Assembly: GCA_963830885.1 (NCBI GenBank)
Contig: CAWHOA010000024.1
Span: 55,852-119,851 of the forward strand
Source of the DNA: JAIBJN01 sp963830885
GTDB taxonomy: Bacteria; Actinomycetota; Thermoleophilia; Gaiellales; Gaiellaceae
Direction: 5' to 3'
DNA length: 64,000 nt
The notes beneath the pieces were generated by a model. The model made no database searches and was not told the DNA's origin. It saw only the letters and a list, made by a program, of their open reading frames with translations. Every line of letters begins with the position of its first letter. Within the stretch, counting starts at the first letter, position 1. Below, piece after piece: positions 35,584 to 44,100 of this stretch. Made by a program: the position numbers and the translations under genes.

Positions 35584-35862
35584 ATGTCCTTCGAGCCGTC
35601 CTCCAAGGTGGAGCGGAACGGGAGCGTGGCGTTCCGGCGCCTCGCCGCGGGCGAGGGGGGAGTTCTCCTGCACCTGGAGTCGGGTGAGTACCACGGGATC
35701 AACGAGGTGGGCTGCCTCATCTGGGAGCTCCTGGACGGCGAGCGCACCGTGGACGAGGTCGCGGTGGCTCTCCGGGACGGGGTCGAGGATCCGCCGGACG
35801 ACCTCGCCGGCGAGGTGATCGTCTTCCTCGACAGCCTCCGCGTCCGCGACCTGGTGCGGTGA
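35584..35862 (+). CDS. PqqD-family RiPP recognition element (lasso B1-like)
   Basis: The 92-residue stand-alone PqqD domain has VERNGSVAFRRLAAGEGGVL, the LHLESGEYHGINEVGCLIWE strand-helix motif, LLDGERTVDEVAVAL and a C-terminal helix VIVFLDSLRVRDLV. Free-standing PqqD proteins bind leader peptides of RiPP precursors and present them to processing enzymes. In lasso clusters they are called B1. It starts at an ATG 3 bases after the permease stop, and its own stop overlaps the GTG of the HPr-kinase-like gene. Confidence 0.92.
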   Translation: MSFEPSSKVERNGSVAFRRLAAGEGGVLLHLESGEYHGINEVGCLIWELLDGERTVDEVAVALRDGVEDPPDDLAGEVIVFLDSLRVRDLVR

Positions 35863-36767
35863 CCGGCGTCGTGCAGGGGTCCTGCTACGGATTCCAGCCG
35901 GTCTCCGAGCTGAGCTTCGAGTACTTGCGCGGCGGCGGCGGGGAGCCGTTCGCGGTGGCCGAGCTCGAAGGCGAGCCCGACAACGGGGACGGAGTCCTCG
36001 TGACCGAGTGGACGCCGATCCCCGACCGCCGCATCGGGGCGCGGCTCTACGCCGACGGCCCGCGGTACCGGCTCTGGGTCGACGGCTTCGGCACGTTCGC
36101 GGTCGATCCCAAGGCTCCGAGCGTCGGCATTCCGGCCGGCGGCGCCGACGCCGTCCGGCGGGAGGAACGGCTCTGGGGCGTCCCCACCATGCTCTGCTTC
36201 CTTGCGCGCGGCGACCTCCCGCTCCACGCGGCCGCAGTCGACCTCGGCGGCGAGGCGGTGCTGCTCGCGGCGCCGGGGTACTTCGGGAAGACGACGCTCG
36301 CCGCGGGCTTCGATGCGGCCGGCTACCGCGTTCTCGCCGAGGACGTCTCCTGTATCCGCTTCGACCCGGACCCCCAGCTCGTCCCGGGGCCCGCCATGCT
36401 CCGTGTGCGCCGTGACGTCGCCGGCGGCCTCGAGCTCCCGGGCGCGCGGGCGGTCGCGGAGAGCGACGACCGCGTGCACTTCTCGCTCGACCCCGGGCGC
36501 CGCGGGGACTCGCGCCCCGTGCCCCTCCGCGCGATCTTGCTCCTGCGGCGGGGGGAGGACGAAATCGCGCTCGAGCCCGTGCCGGCGGCGGGGGCTCTGC
36601 GCGACCTCTGGCCGCTGAGCTTCCGGCTTCCCACCGCCGAGGACCGCGCGCGCTGTTTCGACGGCATCGCCCGGCTAGCCGCCAGCGTTCGCATATGGAA
36701 CCTCGTCCGCCCGCTGAAGCTGGGCGAGCTCGGCCGCGTGGTCCAGAGGATCGTGGACGATGCCTAG
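35859..36767 (+). CDS. HPr-kinase-like protein of the RiPP locus
   Basis: The product is 302 residues. A C-terminal kinase-like region has LPLHAAAVDLGGEAVLLAAP, the P-loop variant APGYFGKTTLAAGFDAAGYR, the conserved acidic motif VLAEDVSCIRFDP, and RAILLLRRGEDEIALEPVPA. This matches HPr kinase/phosphorylase homologues that sit in lasso peptide clusters. The first P-loop Gly is Ala. From established work on paeninodin-type clusters, such kinases phosphorylate the C-terminal Ser of the precursor. The precursor here ends in Ser-Pro. Start and stop overlap both neighbours, so co-expression is tight. Confidence 0.85.
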   Translation: MTGVVQGSCYGFQPVSELSFEYLRGGGGEPFAVAELEGEPDNGDGVLVTEWTPIPDRRIGARLYADGPRYRLWVDGFGTFAVDPKAPSVGIPAGGADAVRREERLWGVPTMLCFLARGDLPLHAAAVDLGGEAVLLAAPGYFGKTTLAAGFDAAGYRVLAEDVSCIRFDPDPQLVPGPAMLRVRRDVAGGLELPGARAVAESDDRVHFSLDPGRRGDSRPVPLRAILLLRRGEDEIALEPVPAAGALRDLWPLSFRLPTAEDRARCFDGIARLAASVRIWNLVRPLKLGELGRVVQRIVDDA

Positions 36768-37825
36768 CGAGGCGGCGCAATCGCTCTGGGAGCGTGTCGA
36801 CGAGCTGGTCGACGGCGCGCCCGGCCTCCCGGCCCTCCGCGCACACCGGCTCCAGCTCCTCGCCGGTAGGCGCTGGCGCGAGCTCGGCCGTGAGGTCCCC
36901 GAAGACCTTCGCGCGGAGGAGCAGCTCGCGGCCCTGCGCGACGCGATCGCGCCCGACCTCCTCACCCGCGTCCGGGCGGCGACCGACCAGCCCGTCGTCC
37001 TTCTGAAGGGGCCCGAGATCGCGCGGCGCTACCCGAGCTCGTCCCTGCGCCCTTCCATCGACCTCGACCTGCTCGCCCCCGACGCCGAGCGGCTGCAGGC
37101 GGAGCTTCTCGCGGCCGGCTTCGACCTGGCGGAGGATCCGGTCTGGGCGGCGCGCCTGGACGGCCGCGACCCCTTCGCGGAGAAGCACCACTGCCACCCG
37201 CTCCGCTGGGCCGGGTGGCCGCTCCGACTGGAGGTTCACCGCCGCCCGAGCTGGCCCGCCTGGCTTTCGCAGCCGCCCGCATCGGAGCTCATAGCCCTTG
37301 CACGGCCGGCTGAGGCGGACGGCATCCTCGTGCTTCCACCGGGTCCCCACGCGCTCGTCCTCGCCGCCCACCTCTGGGTCTCCAACCCGTTCGCCCGGCT
37401 ACGGGATCTGCTCGACATCGCGTTGCTGCTCCAGGAGGTCGATCGCGTCGAGGTGGCCGGGCTCGCTCGTGCCTGGGGGATCGCACGGATGTGGGGCTCC
37501 ACGCAGAAAGTCACCGAGTCCGTGCTTCCTCGGCGGCCCGGGAACCTCGGCGGAGAGCCTCTGGGCCCGGCACCTCGCGAAGGCGCGCGAACAGACCGTG
37601 GTGGAAGTGCACGTCACACGCTGGGCCTCGCCCTTCTGGGCGCTCCCGCCGCGCCGGGCCGTACGCGTGGCGGCCGCAGGCGTCGCGAGCGACCTGCGGC
37701 CTGCGGTCGAGGAGCCGTGGAGGTCGAAGGTGAGGCGCAGCCTTCGGGCCCTTGGCAACGCCGGCGAGACGAAGTCGCGCCATGAGGAAGAGCTGGGGCC
37801 GGACGCCCGTCAGCTCCGCCGCTGA
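36760..37825 (+). CDS. Nucleotidyltransferase-family protein of the RiPP locus, frameshifted
   Basis: The first 255 codons match the NTP_transf_5-type nucleotidyltransferase family: VVLLKGPEIARRYPSSSLRP, SIDLDLLAPDAERLQAELLA (the metal-binding D-x-D), HHCHPLRWAGWPLRLEVHRR and LVLAAHLWVSNPFARLRDLL. Near 37525 the frame slips. The next frame gives FLGGPGTSAESLWARHLAKA, VVEVHVTRWASPFWALPPRR and a stop at 37825, so the corrected protein is about 354 residues. Such proteins accompany the HPr-kinase-like enzyme in several lasso clusters, where a nucleotidyl or sugar group is thought to be added onto the phosphorylated peptide. It ends 4 bases from the convergent cyclase gene. Confidence 0.82.
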
Positions 37826-37828
37826 GGG

Positions 37829-39601
37829 CTAGCTCCAGAGGTCGACGAAGGCGTGCGCCGTGGCGAGGTCGCGGGCCCACAGATAGTGGGCGAGCGGCAT
37901 TGCTTCGCGCTCGAGCTCGACGGCGAGGCGATCGTAGTCCACGCCCGGCATGCGGAATCCATCACGGGAGACCCAGTGGCGGACGGCCGGGTAGTCGACG
38001 CCCATCTCCTCGAACCAGCGGTCCATGTACGTCTTGTCGCGCCGGTCGAGGATCTCGTCCGGGACGTCGCCCCGGAAGGCGTTGCGGGAGAACCCCTTCA
38101 TCCTGTAGTCCGGGAACTTCAGCTCGGCCGGCAGGCTGAGGAAGAACTCCCAGACGTCGACGTCCGCCCAGGGCCGCCTTGCGCGGATCCCGTAGAGCGC
38201 GTGGGAGTAGATGTCCGCCTCGCCGACCGGATCCGCGCCGAAGAACGGCAGCTGCCCTTCGGCCCACCGCCGTCTCGCCGGCAGCGCGTGCCCTCCGTCG
38301 CGCCGCCCGATGCGGCCGAGGTCGATCCATGGCGGCAGGAAGGCGGGCGGGTATTTCCGGAACTGGCGTGCCTGCACGACTCGCGGGGTGGCCGCCTCGC
38401 GGACCTCCGCGAGCACGTGCCGCTTGCCCAGGCCGGCCGCGTACTGCGAGCGGAGCTGCGCGGCCGCGCTCCGGAACCGCCCCGTCCACAGCAGGTGCGT
38501 CACGAGGTGCGCTCGGATCGCGCTCACCTGCTCGGCGAACTCGCCGCTCAGGATGGTCGTGAAGCCGAGGGCCTGGGCCTGCGCGCAGCGCTCGGCCGTC
38601 CCCTCCGGCGACCATGTCGACCACGGCCCGTCGAAGAGCTTGAGCCAGAACTGCAGCCGGTCGAGCCGCTGCGGCCCCGGCTCGTACGCGTGCAGCGGGA
38701 GCCCGAGGCGCTCGGCCACGAGCTCGATGTACTTGCTCTCGTCGCTCTCGGGATACGACGGATACACCGCCGAGAGCGCCGGGATCGGCCGGCTCCATCG
38801 CTGCTCGTAGACCCGGTTGCCGTAGGCGGCGATCGGCGGCGAGTCGACGCCGCCGCTCAGGGAGACCGCGTCGTGCCCGGTCACCATGCGCGCGATCGCC
38901 TGCCCGAACACCTCGCGGAAGCGCTCCGTGGCCTCGGCCGGCGAGAGCCTGGCGGTCTCGAGCACTGAAGCCGGGTCCCAGTAGGGGGCCACGTCCAGCG
39001 AGTCTCTGTCGGCGGTCAGGAGCGTCGCCGCCACGAGTCGGCGCGCCCCGCGCAGGGCGCACGCGGTCGGTTCGTCGAGCTCCCCGTAGAAGAGTGCCTC
39101 GACCGTGTCGAGATCGGGCTCGGGGGCGACGTTCGCGCCGCTCAGAACCTGCTTCACCTCCGAGGCGAGGTACAGCGCGTCGGGGTCGCTGCGGAAGAAG
39201 AGCGTCTCGAGGCCGCCGTGATCACGGAAGGCCCAGACCCGGGTGCCGTCGGCAACGACGCAGGCGTACGTCCCGCGCAGGCCGGCCGGCGCCTTCGGGC
39301 CCTGAGCCCTGAACGCGGCGAGCACGATGTCCGCAGGCCGCGCCTGCTCCGGAGACACTCCGAGCCCGTCGCTGAGCTCTGCGGCGTTGTCAAGCGCTCC
39401 GGCGAAGGCGACGGCCAGCGAGCCGTCGCTCGCGAGGCTCGCCTCGTCGCGGCCCTCCAGCTCGCTGACGCCGAGCGCGCAGGCGCCGATCGCCTTGACC
39501 ACGGTCCGCTCGCCGCGGTGCGGGGCGGCGGCGAGCATGCGCCCGACCGTGTCGGGTGCCGGCTCGCCGGAACGGGTGAGGACCGCCGCTAGTCCGCGCA
39601 T
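37829..39601 (-). CDS. Asparagine-synthetase-like lasso macrocyclase (C protein)
   Basis: The 590-residue protein has the AsnB layout. The N-terminal part resembles the glutamine amidotransferase domain, but the second residue is Arg (MRGLAAVLTRSG), so the nucleophilic Cys2 of true asparagine synthetases is missing. The C-terminal ATP-PPase domain has the pyrophosphate loop HDAVSLSGGVDSPP, the YPESDESKYIELVAERLGLP segment, TILSGEFAEQ, and the DYRMKGFSRNAFRGDVPDEI and RRDKTYMDRW region. Lasso cyclases of about 600 residues adenylate an Asp/Glu side chain and form the macrolactam without glutaminase. The ATG at 39601 is preferred over one 39 bases upstream. The precursor gene lies just upstream on the same strand. 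Confidence 0.88.
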   Translation of the reverse strand: MRGLAAVLTRSGEPAPDTVGRMLAAAPHRGERTVVKAIGACALGVSELEGRDEASLASDGSLAVAFAGALDNAAELSDGLGVSPEQARPADIVLAAFRAQGPKAPAGLRGTYACVVADGTRVWAFRDHGGLETLFFRSDPDALYLASEVKQVLSGANVAPEPDLDTVEALFYGELDEPTACALRGARRLVAATLLTADRDSLDVAPYWDPASVLETARLSPAEATERFREVFGQAIARMVTGHDAVSLSGGVDSPPIAAYGNRVYEQRWSRPIPALSAVYPSYPESDESKYIELVAERLGLPLHAYEPGPQRLDRLQFWLKLFDGPWSTWSPEGTAERCAQAQALGFTTILSGEFAEQVSAIRAHLVTHLLWTGRFRSAAAQLRSQYAAGLGKRHVLAEVREAATPRVVQARQFRKYPPAFLPPWIDLGRIGRRDGGHALPARRRWAEGQLPFFGADPVGEADIYSHALYGIRARRPWADVDVWEFFLSLPAELKFPDYRMKGFSRNAFRGDVPDEILDRRDKTYMDRWFEEMGVDYPAVRHWVSRDGFRMPGVDYDRLAVELEREAMPLAHYLWARDLATAHAFVDLWS

Positions 39602-39654
39602 GCACGCCCGCCTCGGGCCTTGCGGCTTGTTCGTCAGCATGTCCTCACGTGGTA

Positions 39655-39674
39655 CAGGCCGGCGAGCCGGCCTG
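39655..39674 (-). terminator. Hairpin between RiPP precursor and cyclase genes
   Basis: CAGGCCGG, a 4-base loop and CCGGCCTG form an 8-bp perfect stem 47 bases after the precursor stop. A stem-loop at this place commonly limits read-through, giving more precursor than enzyme. Confidence 0.65.
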
Positions 39675-39720
39675 CAACCACATCAATCTGTATCCGCGCC
39701 TTCGCGCGGGAGCCCCGAGG

Positions 39721-39912
39721 TTACGGGGAGCCGCCGCCGCCGCCGTCGCCAGGGTGCGAGAGCTCGCAATTCGAGGTCTCCACGCGGCAGTTGACGAAGC
39801 CCTTGTGGCCGCCTCCACCACGTCCCTGAGGATTCGGCGGAGTCGGCATGAACGTGTGGGCGCTGATAGACCCGAAGTCCGTCACGCCGGGCCGCTCGAA
39901 CGTAATCTTCAT
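39721..39912 (-). CDS. Lasso-type RiPP precursor peptide
   Basis: The product is 63 residues. The ATG at 39912 follows an AAGGAGG site. The leader MKITFERPGVTDFGSISAHT fits the lasso leader pattern (aromatic-x-x-Pro-x-Val/Leu-x-x-Phe/Leu-Gly-Ser-Ile/Val with Thr near the cleavage point), the element read by PqqD-type B1 proteins. The rest is unusual: a Pro-rich MPTPPNPQGRGGGG, then HKGFVNCRVETSNCELSHPG with two Cys, an Asp, five Gly and a Ser-Pro end. In one reading, Gly of GFVNCRVE is position 1 and Glu position 8, which would suit an 8-residue macrolactam with a ring-tail disulfide, but cleavage there is speculative. A polyglycine core without ring formation is the alternative. Confidence 0.8.
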   Translation of the reverse strand: MKITFERPGVTDFGSISAHTFMPTPPNPQGRGGGGHKGFVNCRVETSNCELSHPGDGGGGGSP

Positions 39913-40026
39913 TTCGTTGCTCGCCTCCTTCTGCGGGCACCGTCCTAGCGGCGCCATGAGGGAAGTGTTGCACTCTTATCGGAGGGTCTCAACTGGCCTT
40001 CCGTTTAGGTTCGGGACGACCGTTTC

Positions 40027-41022
40027 CTAGGGCTCGAGCCGCGGAGGCAGCCCGAAGAGCGGAAAGAGCCGCTCCGTGTCGAGGAAGAACGTGAACTCCG
40101 CGATCCCGTCATCGCCCAGCTCGACGATCTTCAGCGCCCAGGCGTCGTAGCCGTCGCCGGACTCGCTGGGCCGGTACTGGCCCCAGGCGGGCCGACCGTT
40201 CGCCGCGGTCGGGACGAGCCGCGAGCCGCTGCAGCCGATGCCGGGGCCGAACCACCAGCGGAGGATCTCGTCGCGCCCGCGCAGCCAGAGCGCGTACGGC
40301 GGCATCGACTGCTGCGCGTCCTCCTGGAGCAGCGACGTCAGCGAGGACATGTCGTACGTCTCGAACGCCTCGACGTAGCGGGCGAGGAAAGCCTCCTGGT
40401 CGGCGTCGAGCGGTCCGCCCGGGTCGGAGGCGGAAAGGTCCTTGGCCTCGAGCGACGCGCGGGCGCGCTGCAACGCGCTGTTCACCGACGCGACCGTCGT
40501 GTCGAGCAGCTCCGCCACCTCGGAGGCCTCCCAGCGCAGCACCTCGCGCAGGATCAGCACGGCCCGCTGGCGGGGCGGGAGGTGCTGGAGCGCTGCAATG
40601 AACGCGAGCCGGAGCGACTCCCTCGCGACGGCCTGCTCCGCGGGATCGGCGTCCGCCGGGATCACCCTGCCTTCCGGCACCGGCTCGATCCAGGTCGACT
40701 CGGGGAGCGGCGGGGCCAGCGGACCGTCGGCCGTGCCGGGCGCGGACAGGTCCATCGGGAGCGCGCGGCGCTGGCGCGCGCCGAGCGCGTCGAAGCAGAC
40801 GTTGCTGGCGATGCGGTACAGCCACGAGCGGAGGGCCGAGCGGCCCTCGAACCTCTCGTAGCCGCGCCAGGCGCGGAGGAACGTCTCCTGCACGGCGTCC
40901 TCGGCGTCGGCCGAGGAGCCGAGCATGCGGTAGCAGTAGCCCGTCAGCTCGGTCCGGTACTCCTCCAGGCGGGCCTCGACGGGCGCTGCGGCGCGGTCGG
41001 GTGCGGCTGAGCGGCTGGCCAC
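40027..41022 (-). CDS. ECF sigma factor with C-terminal SnoaL-like domain (SigG/SigJ type)
   Basis: The product is 331 residues. Region 2: RLEEYRTELTGYCYRMLGSS, ADAEDAVQETFLRAWRGYER, LRSWLYRIASNVCFDAL. Region 4: LQHLPPRQRAVLILREVLRW, EASEVAELLDTTVASVNSAL, QRARASL. Residues from about 210 form a SnoaL/NTF2-like domain (EAFLARYVEAFETYDMSSLT, LLQEDAQQSMPPYALWLRGR, FPLFGLPPRL) that controls activity in this ECF class in place of an anti-sigma factor. The start at 41022 is an ATG. It lies beside the RiPP precursor on the same strand, downstream of nothing obvious, and may or may not regulate that locus. Confidence 0.92.
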   Translation of the reverse strand: MASRSAAPDRAAAPVEARLEEYRTELTGYCYRMLGSSADAEDAVQETFLRAWRGYERFEGRSALRSWLYRIASNVCFDALGARQRRALPMDLSAPGTADGPLAPPLPESTWIEPVPEGRVIPADADPAEQAVARESLRLAFIAALQHLPPRQRAVLILREVLRWEASEVAELLDTTVASVNSALQRARASLEAKDLSASDPGGPLDADQEAFLARYVEAFETYDMSSLTSLLQEDAQQSMPPYALWLRGRDEILRWWFGPGIGCSGSRLVPTAANGRPAWGQYRPSESGDGYDAWALKIVELGDDGIAEFTFFLDTERLFPLFGLPPRLEP

Positions 41023-41146
41023 GTTCGCAGGCTACCGGTCCTCGGGCTGTGACGGATCTGCTCGTTCCTTGGTGGAACGGTGGAGGCAGTCGCTGTGGCT
41101 CGCAGAGCGGCTGGGGCTCCCACTGAGCGCGGAGTAGCATGGCCGG

Positions 41147-44100
41147 ATGAGCGCGCCCGCGGCCCTCGCCGGCCGGCCGACCGTACGGATTCGCGGCACG
41201 GAATACCCGGTGCTGCTGCCGACTGCGCGGGACCCGCGGCTCCACCTGGCGGCGGTGATCATCACGCTCCAGGTGCTCGGCCAGACGGCGTTCGGGTTCG
41301 AGCTCTCGATCGCCCAGATCCTCATCTCGCTGCTGACCTGTGCGGTGCTCGAAGTGGGGATCGCGCTGCGGCGTCAGCACGTGCTCATGTGGCCCGCGAG
41401 CGCGCTCCTCACCGGGAACGGCGTCGCGTTCGTCCTGCGCGTCCCTGGCACCGAGCACGGCGACTGGTGGAGCCTGCACGGCTGGTGGATCTTCGCCGGG
41501 ACCGCGGCCGTGGCGCTGCTCTCGAAGTACCTGATCCGCTTCCGCGGCGGCCACGTCTTCAACCCCTCGAACTTCGGGCTCGTCCTCTGCTTCCTGCTCC
41601 TCGGCCCCGAGCGCGCGGACCCGCTCGCGCTCTGGTGGGGGCCGATGTCGGCGTGGATGGCCCTCGCGCTCGTCGTCATCCTCGTCGGCGGCCTCGCCAT
41701 CCTCTCGCGCCTGCGGCTGCTCGAGCTCGCCGTCTTCTTCTGGGTCGCGTTTGCCGCCGGGATCGCCGTGCTCGCGGCGAGCGGGCACGCGATGACCGCG
41801 CGCTGGCACCTGGGGCCCGTGACCGGCTGGGAGTTCTGGCGCGTGCTCGTCTTCTCGCCCGAGATCCTCGTCTTTCTCTTCTTCATGATCACCGACCCGA
41901 AGACGATCCCGGCCGGGCGGTTCGGCCGGCGGCTCTACGCCGTCGGGATCGCGCTCGTCGCCGTGCTCCTGATCGCGCCGCAGACGACCGAGTTCGCCAC
42001 CAAGGTCGCCGTGCTCGGGGCGCTCGCGCTCGTCTGCGCGGCCCGGCCCGTCGCCGAGGTGCTCGCGCCGCGGCTCGGCGGCTCCTGGGCGCCCGGGCGC
42101 ATGCGCGCCGGAGCGCTCGCGCTGGCCGGAGCGGCGGCATTCGCGGCGCTGGTCGTCCTCGCGGGGATCCCCGCCCGCACCGACACGGCCTCCGCGAGCG
42201 GTCCCGCCCTCGGGCCCGGGGAGCTGCCGGAGGTCGCGATCGTCGAGTCGAAGGGCGTTTCCACCGAGCTCGACCGGGAGACGGCGCTCCGGATCGCCGG
42301 CGACCTCGTCGCCGGTCTCCGCACCGAGGCCGAGGCTTTGGCCAAGCGGGACCAGGCGCTGGCCGCCGAGGCGGCGGCGGGTCCACGGCTCGCCGCGTTG
42401 TGGCAGCAGATGGACGCGGCCGGGAGCGAGGTCGCCGTCCCCGACTACAACGTCGAGCGCGTGGAGCTGACGCTGGAGCCCGGCGACGGGCAGTCTCAGC
42501 CGCTCGTGGTCGCGACGCTCGCCGGGACGATGGCTCTCACCACGTACTCGGGCTCGCCGCCCGAGGTGGCGCAGGCGGGCGACCCGACCGCGTTCGAGCA
42601 GACGCTCGAGCTGGAGCTTCAGGGGGACCGTTACGTCATCGTCGGCTCGCGCGGGGAGACGCCGGTGGCCGCCCCGCCCGCGGCGGTGTCGACAGGCGAG
42701 GGCCTCGGCGGCGTCCGCCTGGTCGACGTGGCCAGGCACGTCGGGCTCGACTTCCGCCACGGCGCCTTCCGCTTCGAGACCTCGCCGGATCCGGTGGCGA
42801 TGATGGGCGGCGGCGTTTGCTGGCTCGACTTCGACGGCGATGGCTGGCTCGACCTCTACGCCGTCAACTCGTACTCGATCGAGGTGGACGTCGCCCGCTG
42901 GCGGGAGCGGGGCGGCCTTCCCCGGAGTGCGCTCTACCGCAACGTCGAGGGGCGGTTCGTGGACGTGAGCCGCGGCTCGGGCGCCGACCTCGACGTGCGC
43001 GGGAACGGCTGTGTCGCGGCCGACTTCGACGGCGACGGGCGCACCGACCTGTATGTCACCGCGGCCGGCTACGACGCGCTGCTCTGGAACGAGGGCGGCG
43101 GCAAGTTCGCCGAGGGCGCCCGCGCCGCCGGGATCGACACGTACGGCTGGCACACGGCAGCCGCGGTCGGCGACGTGAACGCCGATGGGCGCCCGGATCT
43201 GTTCGTCGCGGGCTACGCCGACCTCAACGCGCCGGTCCCGGGCGATGCCGGAGGCTTTCCCTCCACGTACGCGGGCGTCCCGGACCGGCTCTACCTCAAC
43301 CTCGGCGCAGGGCCGGACGGGCGCGCACGTTTCCGCGACGTCGCTGCCGACGTCGGCGTCGAGACGGAGGAGGTCGAGCACGGCCTCGGCGCCGCGTTCA
43401 CCGACGTCGACGGCGACGGCCGCCTCGACCTCTACGTCGCCAACGACCTCGACCCGAACCGGCTCTACGTGAACGTTCCCGCCGAGGGCGCGCTCGGCTT
43501 CCGCTTCGAGGAGCGCGGGACCGAGGCCGGCGTCGCCGACGAGAACGCCGGCATGGGCGTCGCCGCCGCAGACGCGAGCGGCGACGGGCGGCCCGACCTT
43601 TTCGTGACCAACTCGCATCGCCAGCTCCACGGCGTCTTCGAGAGCGACGGCGCCGGGGTGGCCTTCGCGGACGCGCGGCCCCGGTTCGCGCAGGCGCTCG
43701 ACACGACGCTGGCCGGTTGGGGCGCCTCGTGGGCCGACCTCGACAACGACGGCCGGCTCGACCTCGTCTTCGCGAACGGCGCCATCCCGGTCACCGACCT
43801 GACCATGGATGCCGAGCCCGTGAAGGTGCTGGCCGAGCAGGGCGGGAAGGTCGTCGACGTCAGCGCCGGCGTCGGCCTGGCCAACGGCCCGCTGGCGAAC
43901 GGGCGCGGGCTCGCGGCGGCCGACTACGACAACGACGGCGACCTTGACGTCGCCGTGGCGTCCGTCGGCGGCCCGCTCGTCCTCCTGCGCAGCTCGGGGG
44001 CTTCCGGCCACTGGCTCGAGGTCGAGCTCGAGCGCTTCGCCCCCGGCGCGCGGGTGACGGCCGTGCTCCCCGACGGGCGCAGGCTCGTGCGAGAGGTTCA

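Noticed and set aside
37829..39601. Ordinary glutamine-dependent asparagine synthetase
   Set aside because: The nucleophilic Cys2 is absent and the gene sits beside a lasso-leader precursor and PqqD gene. The cyclase reading is better, though not proven.
42800..43960. Tandem DNA repeats in the FG-GAP region
   Set aside because: The similarity is at the protein level (DxDxDG modules). The DNA copies are diverged and part of a normal repeat protein.
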